A stretch of DNA of 5,829 bases from DUEL01 sp964580565. GTDB lineage: Bacteria; Chloroflexota; Anaerolineae; B4-G1; DUEL01. Under the pieces are notes generated by a model, which saw only the letters and a program-made list of their open reading frames with translations, did no database searches and was not told where the DNA came from. The position numbers were made by a program, and so were the translations under genes. How positions within the stretch are numbered: position 1 is the first letter of the stretch; each line of letters opens with the position of its first letter. The stretch spans positions 1 through 5,829 of the forward strand of contig CAZOLN010000152.1 in assembly GCA_964580565.1 (NCBI GenBank), read 5' to 3'. Shown here one piece after another: positions 1-5,275 of this stretch.

Positions 1-16
1 AAGCCCGGCCGGGTGG

Positions 17-45
17 TTGACACGCCCCACCGGCGGCGTTATACT
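17..45 (+). promoter_or_regulatory. Sigma-A-type promoter of queG, predicted leaderless
   Basis: A perfect -35 box TTGACA (17-22) and a -10 box TATACT (40-45) are separated by 17 bp, the optimal spacing for a housekeeping sigma factor. The expected transcription start is about 7 nt after the -10 box, at 52-54. The queG ATG begins at 54, and no Shine-Dalgarno sequence lies between the promoter and the ATG. The transcript is therefore predicted to begin at, or one or two bases before, the start codon. The boxes are seen directly; the start site is inferred. Confidence 0.85.
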
Positions 46-53
46 CCCCCTCG

Positions 54-1106
54 ATGGGCTGGATCGATTGTGTGCGGGAACGGGCCCGCGAGCTGGGGTT
101 CGACCTGGTGGGGATCGCCCCCGCCCGCCCCCCTCAGGGCCACCTGCAGGCCTACCGTGAGTGGCTGGCCCGAGGGGAGCACGCGGGGATGGCGTACATG
201 GCCCGGCCGGACCGGGTCGCCCGGCGGGAGGACCCCGCGCTCATCCTGCCGGGTGTCCGTTCGGTCCTCTGCGTGGCGGTCAACTACTATCCCGGCCCAC
301 CCCCCGCGCCGTCCGACGACGAACCACGGGGGCGCGTCTCCAACTACGCCTGGGGGATCGACTACCACGATTGGATGCTCCCCCGGCTGGAGGAACTGGC
401 GGCCTTCGTCCGCGCGCAGGTCGGCGGGGAGATCCGCTACCGGGCCTACGTGGACACCGGGCCGGTGCTGGAGCGGGCCTTCGCCGCCCAGGCCGGGTTG
501 GGCTTCATCGGCAAGAACACCTGCCTGATCCATCCCCGCCTGGGCTCCTGGCTCTTTCTGGGGGAGGTGCTGTTGGAGGTGGATCCGCCGGAGGAGAACC
601 GCGCGCCGGTGCGAGGCGGGTGTGGAACCTGTACGCGGTGCCTCGATGCCTGCCCCACGGGAGCGCTGGTGGCTCCGTATCGGTTGGACGCCCGCCGGTG
701 TATCTCCTACCTCACCATCGAACACAAGGGGCCGATCCCGCCGGACCTGCGGCCGTTGTTGGGGGACTGGATCTACGGGTGCGACCTCTGTCAGGAGGTC
801 TGCCCCTGGCAGCGGTTTGCCCGGCCCACCGGCGTGACGGCCTTCCGCCCGGCCTCGCCGGAGCGGGCGAGGCCGTCGCTGCCGGCCCTGCTGGCGTTGG
901 ACGAGGCGGGCTTCAGGGAGCGGTTCCGCGGGACGCCTGTCCTGCGGATCGGACGGGGGCGGTTGCTGCGGAACGTGGCGGTGGCGTTGGGGAACGTGGG
1001 GGGACCTCAGGCTGTGCGGGCTCTGAGGCGAGCGTTGGACGACCCCGACCCGCTGGTGCGGGAGCACGCGGCCTGGGCGTTGGCGCGGGTCGAGGGGACG
1101 GGGTAG
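54..1106 (+). CDS. queG: Epoxyqueuosine reductase QueG
   Basis: This 350-residue protein matches QueG, the cytoplasmic cobalamin- and Fe-S-dependent enzyme that reduces epoxyqueuosine to queuosine at position 34 of tRNAs with GUN anticodons, the last step of queuosine synthesis. The N-terminal ELGFDLVGIAPA segment (13-24) is typical. Asp134, in the motif VDTGPVLER, sits where the proposed catalytic Asp of the family lies. Eight cysteines for two [4Fe-4S] clusters are present: C190, C193, C196 and C200P, then C216, C243, C246 and C250P. The C-terminus (about 303-347) is a HEAT-like repeat, as in characterised QueG. Length is normal for the family. The start at 54 gives the expected N-terminus; the next Met (residue 46) would remove the first strand. 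The gene is probably cotranscribed with the Nudix-GNAT gene 20 bp downstream. No other queuosine gene is visible here. Confidence 0.96.
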   Translation: MGWIDCVRERARELGFDLVGIAPARPPQGHLQAYREWLARGEHAGMAYMARPDRVARREDPALILPGVRSVLCVAVNYYPGPPPAPSDDEPRGRVSNYAWGIDYHDWMLPRLEELAAFVRAQVGGEIRYRAYVDTGPVLERAFAAQAGLGFIGKNTCLIHPRLGSWLFLGEVLLEVDPPEENRAPVRGGCGTCTRCLDACPTGALVAPYRLDARRCISYLTIEHKGPIPPDLRPLLGDWIYGCDLCQEVCPWQRFARPTGVTAFRPASPERARPSLPALLALDEAGFRERFRGTPVLRIGRGRLLRNVAVALGNVGGPQAVRALRRALDDPDPLVREHAAWALARVEGTG

Positions 1107-1110
1107 GGCG

Positions 1111-1118
1111 AAAGGAGG
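1111..1118 (+). promoter_or_regulatory. Strong ribosome binding site of the Nudix-GNAT gene
   Basis: AAAGGAGG (1111-1118) is a near-perfect complement of the 16S rRNA 3' end and stands 8 nt before the ATG at 1127. It fixes the start of the downstream gene, whose reading frame otherwise stays open far back into queG. It also shows that this organism uses Shine-Dalgarno initiation, in contrast to the leader-free start of queG. Confidence 0.85.
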
Positions 1119-1126
1119 AGTGGCAT

Positions 1127-2080
1127 ATGGGTGTGGATCGGGTGTTCTGCCCGCGCTGTGGGGCGACGATGGGGGAAGCGGAGATCGCGGGGCGTGTCCG
1201 GCATGTCTGCCCGTCCTGCGGCTTCGTCCTCTACCGGAACCCCGTTCCTGGCGTGGGGGTGCTGGTGGAGATGGAGGACGGCCTGGTGCTCATCAGGCGG
1301 GGGGAGGAGCCGTTTGCGGGTTGGTGGGCCCTCCCGGCCGGATACATCGAGGCGGACGAGAGCGTGGAAGAGGCGGCGGTGCGGGAGTGCAAGGAGGAGA
1401 CGGGGCTGGACGTGGAACTGTTGGAGTTGTTCGGCGTCTACTCCTTTCCCGAAGGTCCAGGCCCCTCCGGCATCATCATCTTCTACCGTGCCCGGCCGGT
1501 GGGAGGGGAACTGCAGGCGGGGGACGATGCGCAGGACGTCGCCGTCTTTCCGCCCGCTGGGCTACCGGAGAAACTGGCCTTCCGCACCCACCGGGAGGTG
1601 ATCGACCGGTGGATCCGCAGTCGCTCGTCGGTGCTGCGCACCCGCGTGCCTGGCGTCATCATCCGGGAGGCCCGCCCGGAGGACGAGGAGGCGATCCTTC
1701 GGCTGCTGCGGCTTATCCCCGGCAATCGGGATATGACCCCCGAGGAGGAGAAGGCCGCCGCCCTGCGGTTCCGTGAGAGTCCCGCCCTGGAGGTTCTGGT
1801 CGCGGAGACGGAGACGGGGAGGGTGGTCGGTTTCCTGGCCCTCTCGTATATGCCCGGACTGACCCGGCTGCGGGCGCTGATCGGGGAGATGGCGGTGGAT
1901 CCGGCCTGCCGTCGGAAGGGAATCGGTGCGTCGCTGGTGGAGGCAGCGATCCAGCGGGCCCTCCGTCGGGGGGCTTCACACCTTCTGGTGGACACCTCCC
2001 GTGGCGACAAGGCGGCGCGGGAGTTCTACCACGCCTGCGGATTCGAGGCGGGAGGGGTCGCCCCGCTGCGGCTTCGGTAG
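1127..2080 (+). CDS. Zinc-ribbon Nudix hydrolase fused to a GNAT acetyltransferase
   Basis: This 317-residue protein has three parts. Residues 8-31 hold a zinc ribbon, CPRC and CPSC (C8, C11, C28, C31), like the Nudix_N_2-type N-terminus of some Nudix enzymes. Residues 40-165 form a Nudix domain with a complete Nudix box (G72 to L94, ending RECKEETGL), so Mg2+-dependent hydrolysis of a nucleoside diphosphate derivative is expected; ADP-ribose or NAD(H)-like substrates are possible but unproven. Residues 177-317 form a GNAT fold: VIIREARPED opens it, and the acetyl-CoA loop RRKGIG (262-267) and the terminal AREFYHACGFE are present. The acceptor cannot be read from sequence. The ORF is continuous across the junction near residue 170, so this is a true fusion rather than two adjacent genes. 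It follows queG by 20 bp on the same strand and is probably in the same operon. Both catalytic motifs look intact. Confidence 0.92.
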   Translation: MGVDRVFCPRCGATMGEAEIAGRVRHVCPSCGFVLYRNPVPGVGVLVEMEDGLVLIRRGEEPFAGWWALPAGYIEADESVEEAAVRECKEETGLDVELLELFGVYSFPEGPGPSGIIIFYRARPVGGELQAGDDAQDVAVFPPAGLPEKLAFRTHREVIDRWIRSRSSVLRTRVPGVIIREARPEDEEAILRLLRLIPGNRDMTPEEEKAAALRFRESPALEVLVAETETGRVVGFLALSYMPGLTRLRALIGEMAVDPACRRKGIGASLVEAAIQRALRRGASHLLVDTSRGDKAAREFYHACGFEAGGVAPLRLR

Positions 2081-2120
2081 AGCGCCGGATTGGGGAGGCC
2101 GCTGGAACCGCCGATTTGCC

Positions 2121-2837
2121 TCACGGCCCCCCGTTCGCGAGGGCTTGGAACCGGAGGCCGTCCTCCCACATCGAGACGTTGTTGAAGAGCACGTAGACGG
2201 TCTCAAACCCCTGGCACCAGGCCAGCAGACGCTCCAGGTCGGCGTCGGTGTACCGGTACCGGTAGCCGCCGATGCCGTGGAGGCGGAAGTAGGCGGTGCC
2301 CTTCGTGACCGGCTGACGGACGAAGGGGTCCACGCAGTGGATCAGGTTCAGATCCCGGCACAGCGCCGCGACGGTCTCCTCGGGCCACCTCCCTCGCGGC
2401 TCCCAGGCGAAGGTCAATCCCCCGCGCTCCACCCGGGTGAAGAAGGCCCGCATGTCGGCGATGTGCTCCGGCGTGGGGGTGAAGGAGGCGGGGCACTGGA
2501 AGAGGACGATAGGAGCCTCCAACGCCTCGGCGATCCGACGGGTCCGTTCCCACGCCTCTACCACCTCCGGCGTGGGCCGGAACCCACCGTACCGGTCCCG
2601 ACGGTCGGGAGGGATATCCAACCCGGCTTTCCGGTACGTGGGACTGGTGGGGAGGTGGGTGATCAGTTGCCATGCCTTGAGGGTGAAGGTGAAGCCGGGC
2701 GGCGCCTCCTGCCGCCAACGGCGGGCCGTCTCCACGCGCGGGGGCTTGTAGAAGGTCCGTTGCACCTCGACCAGTGGGAAGTGCTGAAAGTAGGCGGCCC
2801 GCGCCCGCCGGAAGCCGCAGCAGCCGACGTGGATCAT
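2121..2837 (-). CDS. DUF72 (YecE-like) family protein
   Basis: The 238-residue product matches the DUF72 (YecE-like) family, proteins with a TIM-barrel-like fold whose biochemical role is not established. Seen in order: IHVGCCGF (2-9), PLVEVQRTFYKPP (21-33), FTFTLKAWQLITH (49-61), LFQCPASF (112-119), FAWEPRGRW (143-151), VDPF (169-172), YFRLHG (183-188) and VYVLFNN (214-220). The usual GTSGW-type N-terminus is replaced by VGCCGF, and the protein is slightly shorter than many members. There is no signal peptide or membrane segment. The ATG at 2837 has no clear Shine-Dalgarno sequence. A TATACC -10-like box lies 13 nt before it, but no good -35 box is visible because the terminator-like hairpin occupies that place. 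Expression may come from tRNA-Ser readthrough or a weak promoter. The gene converges on the Nudix-GNAT gene with 40 bp between the stops and no obvious terminator there. Confidence 0.9.
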   Translation of the reverse strand: MIHVGCCGFRRARAAYFQHFPLVEVQRTFYKPPRVETARRWRQEAPPGFTFTLKAWQLITHLPTSPTYRKAGLDIPPDRRDRYGGFRPTPEVVEAWERTRRIAEALEAPIVLFQCPASFTPTPEHIADMRAFFTRVERGGLTFAWEPRGRWPEETVAALCRDLNLIHCVDPFVRQPVTKGTAYFRLHGIGGYRYRYTDADLERLLAWCQGFETVYVLFNNVSMWEDGLRFQALANGGP

Positions 2838-2857
2838 AGAAACATCTTCGGTATAAG

Positions 2858-2879
2858 AAAACGCCCCCGCGTGGGGGGC
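2858..2879 (-). terminator. Intrinsic terminator downstream of tRNA-Ser
   Basis: Read on the minus strand, GCCCCC and GGGGGC pair as a 6-bp GC stem around a 5-nt loop (plus coordinates 2863-2879), followed by G and then TTTT (2858-2861) and C and TT. This is the classic form of a Rho-independent terminator. It stands 48 bp beyond the mature 3' end of tRNA-Ser and only about 20 bp before the DUF72 start codon. On the plus strand the stem is followed by only TTT, so termination in that direction is less likely. Confidence 0.75.
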
Positions 2880-2897
2880 TTTCGGACGGCTTTCAAC

Positions 2898-2914
2898 GGG
2901 GGCGCATCGCCCCC
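2898..2914 (-). repeat. GC-rich hairpin between tRNA-Ser and its terminator
   Basis: A perfect 7-bp inverted repeat, GGGGGCG and CGCCCCC around a 3-nt loop, lies 12 bp beyond the 3' end of tRNA-Ser. On the minus strand it is followed by GTTGAAAG, too poor in T for a standard intrinsic terminator. It may block 3' exonucleases, help 3' processing of the tRNA precursor, or add to termination at the second hairpin. Its G-rich arm could also pair with the C-rich arm of that hairpin. Confidence 0.6.
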
Positions 2915-2926
2915 CTTAAGGGAAGG

Positions 2927-3015
2927 CGGAGAGGGTGGGATTCGAACCCACGGGGGTCTCACGACCCCACGCGCTCTCCAGGCGCGCGCGTTAGGCCAGA
3001 CTACGCTACCTCTCC
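2927..3015 (-). tRNA. tRNA-Ser (anticodon GGA)
   Basis: An 89-nt class II tRNA is read on the minus strand. The acceptor stem GGAGAGG pairs with CCTCTCC, with discriminator G at 2927. The D-arm stem is GCG/CGC, and the anticodon stem CGCGC/GCGCG closes the loop CTGGAGA, giving anticodon GGA (plus positions 2977-2979), which reads UCC and UCU. The long variable arm is a 6-bp stem GGGGTC/GACCCC with a GTGA loop, a serine identity feature. The T-arm is GTGGG, TTCGAAT, CCCAC. No CCA is encoded; CCT follows the discriminator, so CCA must be added by nucleotidyltransferase. Position 37 is G. All stems pair perfectly, so the gene looks functional. Confidence 0.97.
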
Positions 3016-3027
3016 GCGGCGGTCCAT

Positions 3028-3055
3028 ATTATACCATCCCTTCGATGTTTTGCAA
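3028..3055 (-). promoter_or_regulatory. Promoter of tRNA-Ser
   Basis: On the minus strand a perfect -10 box TATAAT (3028-3033) lies 16 bp from a -35-like TTGCAA (3050-3055). The predicted start near 3021 leaves about 6 nt of 5' leader before the mature tRNA at 3015. The position and the consensus -10 box make this the likely tRNA promoter; the -35 box matches only partly. Confidence 0.75.
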
Positions 3056-3089
3056 CTTCGACCTTGGGATTTCAGTTTGCAAACTTGAC
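3047..3089. promoter_or_regulatory. Paired TTGCAA motifs in the tRNA-Ser/ffh divergent control region
   Basis: TTTGCAA occurs at 3049-3055 and again at 3076-3082, centres 27 bp apart, each followed by a similar CTT and GAC segment. The second copy is the core of a perfect 10-bp palindrome GTTTGCAAAC (3075-3084) that abuts the ffh -35 box. The first copy is the -35 region of the tRNA promoter. This could be a binding site for a shared regulator, but the first copy could simply be a -35 box and the rest chance in an AT-richer promoter region. Confidence 0.3.
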
Positions 3090-3113
3090 GAAACCCAGTC
3101 CCTGCTTTATAAT
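3085..3113 (+). promoter_or_regulatory. Promoter of the ffh-rpsP-khpA-rimM operon
   Basis: A -35 box TTGACG (3085-3090) and a perfect -10 box TATAAT (3108-3113) are spaced by exactly 17 bp. The predicted start at about 3120 gives a 5' leader of about 30 nt before the ffh ATG at 3151. No other promoter of this quality is visible through the rest of the plus-strand cluster, so this is probably the main promoter for all four genes. Confidence 0.87.
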
Positions 3114-3124
3114 CGACTCACCAA

Positions 3125-3166
3125 ATGGGGTTTGATTCCGGCAGGGGTCGATGTTCGAAAATTTGA
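3125..3166 (+). other. Possible 13-codon upstream ORF overlapping the ffh start
   Basis: The ATG at 3125 lies about 5 nt after the predicted transcription start and opens a frame of 13 codons (MGFDSGRGRCSKI) ending in TGA at 3164-3166, out of frame with ffh and running past its ATG at 3151. It has no Shine-Dalgarno sequence, so it would need leaderless-like initiation. It could tune ffh translation or be chance; nothing in the sequence proves it is translated. Confidence 0.2.
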
Positions 3167-4479
3167 CCGGTCGTCTGCAGGACGTGTTCCGTCGGCTGCG
3201 CAAGCGGGGGGTCCTCCGCGAGGCGGATGTGGACGAGGTCCTGCGGGAGATCCGGTTGGCCCTGCTGGAAGCGGATGTACATTACAAAGTAGTCAAAGAC
3301 TTCATCGCCCGCGTCCGTGAGAGGGCGGTAGGGGTGGAGGTCAGCCGGGCCCTCAGCCCAGCCCAGCAGGTGATCAAGATCGTCTACGAGGAACTGGTCG
3401 CCACGCTGGGGGAGCCGGGCCGGTTGGAACTGAAAGGGCCGCCCCCCTACGTCCTGATGGTCGTCGGCCTGCAGGGGTCGGGGAAGACGACCACGGTGGC
3501 CAAACTGGCGCGGCACCTTAAGGAGAACGGTCGCCTTCCCCTGATGGTCGCCGCGGACACCTACCGCCCGGCGGCGGTGACCCAACTGGAGGTGTTGGGC
3601 CGGCAGTTGGAGCTCCCCGTCTACAGCGAGGGGGTCGAAGCCCCCCCGCCGGAGATCTGCGAGCGGGGGGTGCAGGAGGCCCGACGCCGCGGCTACGACG
3701 TGGTGGTGCTGGACACCGCCGGTCGGCTCCAGGTGGACGAGGAGATGATGGCCGAACTGGAGGCCATCGCTCAGCGGGTCCGCCCCGTGGAGACCCTCCT
3801 CGTCGCCGACGCGATGACCGGTCAGGAGGCGGTCCACGTCGCCGAGGGGTTCCACCGGCGGCTGGGCCTCACCGGCCTGATCCTGACCAAGGTCGACGGG
3901 GACGCCCGCGGCGGGGCGGCCATCAGCATGCGGGCGGTGACCGGCGTGCCCATCAAGTTCCTGGGCACCGGGGAGAAGGCGGACGCGCTGGAGGTCTTCC
4001 ACCCCGACCGGATGGCCTCGCGCATCCTGGGGATGGGGGATGTGCTCTCCCTCATCGAACGGGCGGAAGCCACCCTCGATGAGGAGCAGGCCCGTCGGAT
4101 GGAGGAGAAGCTCCGTCGGGCGGAGTTCGACCTGGAGGACTTCCTGGAGCAACTGCGGCAGGTCCGCCGGATGGGCTCCCTGGGGGAGATCATGGAGATG
4201 GTGCCGGGGATGGGGCGGATGGTCGCCGCGGCCTCGCCGGAGGAACTGGAGCGGCGGCTGCGGCGGGCGGAGGCGATCGTCCTTTCGATGACGCCGGAGG
4301 AACGGCGGAACCCCCGCATTCTGAACGGGAGTCGGAAGCGGCGGATCGCCCGGGGCAGCGGCACGACGGTTCAGGAGGTCAACGCCCTGCTCAGGGACTT
4401 TCACCAGGTGCAGCGGGTGATGAAACGGCTGGGCCGTCAGATGGGCCGGGGGCGTGGGCTCCTGGGCCTGTTCGGATAG
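3151..4479 (+). CDS. ffh: Signal recognition particle protein Ffh (SRP54)
   Basis: This 442-residue GTPase binds 4.5S/SRP RNA, recognises hydrophobic signal sequences on nascent chains and delivers ribosomes to FtsY at the membrane. Residues 1-90 form the N domain helical bundle, starting MFENLTGRLQDVF as in close homologues. The G domain follows: P-loop GLQGSGKTTT (106-115), DTYRPAA (136-142), DTAGR (188-192) and TKVDGDARGG (246-255). From about 300 comes the methionine-rich M domain, with the RNA-binding stretch SRKRRIARGSGTTVQEVN (394-411) and a glycine-rich end. Length is normal and no motif is missing. The ATG is preceded by AGGGG (3143-3147) with only 3 nt between, a short spacing, but the conserved N-terminus fixes this start. 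It leads the operon, with rpsP 28 bp downstream. The SRP RNA gene is not in this window. Confidence 0.98.
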   Translation: MFENLTGRLQDVFRRLRKRGVLREADVDEVLREIRLALLEADVHYKVVKDFIARVRERAVGVEVSRALSPAQQVIKIVYEELVATLGEPGRLELKGPPPYVLMVVGLQGSGKTTTVAKLARHLKENGRLPLMVAADTYRPAAVTQLEVLGRQLELPVYSEGVEAPPPEICERGVQEARRRGYDVVVLDTAGRLQVDEEMMAELEAIAQRVRPVETLLVADAMTGQEAVHVAEGFHRRLGLTGLILTKVDGDARGGAAISMRAVTGVPIKFLGTGEKADALEVFHPDRMASRILGMGDVLSLIERAEATLDEEQARRMEEKLRRAEFDLEDFLEQLRQVRRMGSLGEIMEMVPGMGRMVAAASPEELERRLRRAEAIVLSMTPEERRNPRILNGSRKRRIARGSGTTVQEVNALLRDFHQVQRVMKRLGRQMGRGRGLLGLFG

Positions 4480-4498
4480 TCCAAACTTCAACGACGTC

Positions 4499-4504
4499 AG
4501 GAGG
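4499..4504 (+). promoter_or_regulatory. Ribosome binding site of rpsP with short spacer
   Basis: AGGAGG stands only 3 nt before the ATG at 4508, shorter than the usual 5-9 nt. The conserved MVKIRL start of bS16 makes that ATG the true start; the frame also opens upstream at 4454, but that would overlap the end of ffh and add non-conserved residues. Confidence 0.7.
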
Positions 4505-4507
4505 CAT

Positions 4508-4942
4508 ATGGTCAAGATCAGGCTGCGTCGAGTCGGGAAGAAGAAGCAACCCAGTTACCGAATCGTGGTCGCCGACTCCCGCGCACCGCGGGACGGGCGC
4601 TTCATCGAGATCATCGGTTTTTATAATCCACGGACCGAGCCGGAGACGGTGCAGGTCAAAGAGGACCGGGCTCTCTACTGGCTGAGCGTGGGAGCCCAGC
4701 CGACGGAACCGGTCGCTCGCCTGTTGAAGAAGCTGGGGACGCTGGATCGTTTCGCGCGGCTGAAGGCTGGGGAACCGTTGGAGGCGCTGCTGGCGGAGGC
4801 GGAGGCGGCCGCTTCGGCCCAGCCCTCCGAGCAGCCCGCGCGGACGCAAGAAGAGGCGGAGGCGCCAAGTGAGGAAGCGTCGGCCGAGGAGGTGGTGTCG
4901 GCCGATGCCTCGGACCAGGGGGAGGAGGAGGCTGAGGTGTAG
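4508..4942 (+). CDS. rpsP: 30S ribosomal protein bS16 with acidic C-terminal tail
   Basis: Residues 1-87 are a typical bS16, a small-subunit protein that binds 16S rRNA early and stabilises 30S assembly: MVKIRLRRVGKKKQPSYRIV opens it, with ADSRAPRDGRFIEIIGFYNP (22-41) and the ALYWLSVGAQPTEPVARLLKK region following. The usual length is 80-100 residues. Here a further ~57 residues (88-144) form a low-complexity tail rich in Ala and Glu, with Ser, Gln and Pro and almost no basic residues, probably disordered. Extended bS16 tails occur in some bacterial lineages, so this is not proof of a frameshift. The frame is uninterrupted and ends in TAG. The gene sits 28 bp after ffh, with khpA 90 bp downstream. 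Confidence 0.97.
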   Translation: MVKIRLRRVGKKKQPSYRIVVADSRAPRDGRFIEIIGFYNPRTEPETVQVKEDRALYWLSVGAQPTEPVARLLKKLGTLDRFARLKAGEPLEALLAEAEAAASAQPSEQPARTQEEAEAPSEEASAEEVVSADASDQGEEEAEV

Positions 4943-5032
4943 TCCCGCCTTTCCCGGCGGCAAGACCCCGCTCCCACACCACCGACCCCGTCCGAAACCG
5001 GTTCACCTACCACAAAGAGGGAGGAGCGAACG

Positions 5033-5269
5033 ATGTCTGCAATGAAAGACCTGGTCGAATACATCGCCAAAGCGCTTGCGGATGATCCGTCGCAGGTGCA
5101 CGTCTCCGAGATCGAGGGGGAGACCTCACTGATCCTAGAACTGCGGGTCGGCCCGGAGGACATGGGGCGCATCATCGGCAAGGGCGGACGGACCGCCAAC
5201 GCGATGCGCACGTTGGTCCGGGTGCTGGCCGCCAAGCAGGGAAAGCGGGTCACCCTCGAAATCGTCTAG
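5033..5269 (+). CDS. khpA: KH-domain RNA-binding protein KhpA
   Basis: This 78-residue single KH-domain protein belongs to the KhpA/YlqC family, small RNA-binding proteins found between rpsP and rimM in many bacteria. In Gram-positive species KhpA partners with KhpB (Jag/EloR) and affects cell elongation and RNA metabolism; whether that holds here is unknown. The signature IIGKGGRTANAMRTLV contains the GxxG loop GKGG (49-52) that contacts RNA, and the N-terminal helix MKDLVEYIAKALADDP is typical. Length is normal. The start at 5033 is supported by a purine-rich Shine-Dalgarno sequence, GGAGG (5020-5024), 8 nt upstream. A second Met at residue 4 matches the start of many homologues but is placed worse relative to that site. 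The 90-bp gap from rpsP shows only a weak 5-bp hairpin (4945-4960) without a T tract. rimM begins 6 nt after its stop. Confidence 0.95.
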   Translation: MSAMKDLVEYIAKALADDPSQVHVSEIEGETSLILELRVGPEDMGRIIGKGGRTANAMRTLVRVLAAKQGKRVTLEIV

Positions 5270-5275
5270 CACCGG

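Noticed and set aside
39..1067. Long minus-strand open frame opposite queG
   Set aside because: It is a product of the high GC content: rich in Pro, Arg, Gln and His, with no recognisable motif, fully overlapping a well-supported queG.
161..1126. Upstream extension of the Nudix-GNAT frame through queG
   Set aside because: The frame is open but encodes Gly/Arg/Ala-rich shadow sequence. The strong ribosome binding site and zinc-ribbon N-terminus place the start at 1127.
2081..2120. Possible bidirectional terminator between the convergent Nudix-GNAT and DUF72 genes
   Set aside because: No stem longer than 4-5 bp and no T run on either strand was found in these 40 bp.
1926..3320. Long plus-strand frame crossing the DUF72 gene, tRNA-Ser and the start of ffh
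   Set aside because: It runs antisense to a conserved family gene and a tRNA and overlaps ffh out of frame; no motif is recognisable.
3118..4515. Long minus-strand open frame opposite ffh
   Set aside because: It is a codon-bias shadow, rich in Pro, His, Leu and Gln, covering the complete ffh gene and its promoter.
4945..4960. Hairpin CCGCC/GGCGG between rpsP and khpA
   Set aside because: The stem is only 5 bp with no T tract after it, and such short GC repeats are expected by chance at this base composition. It is not convincing as a terminator.
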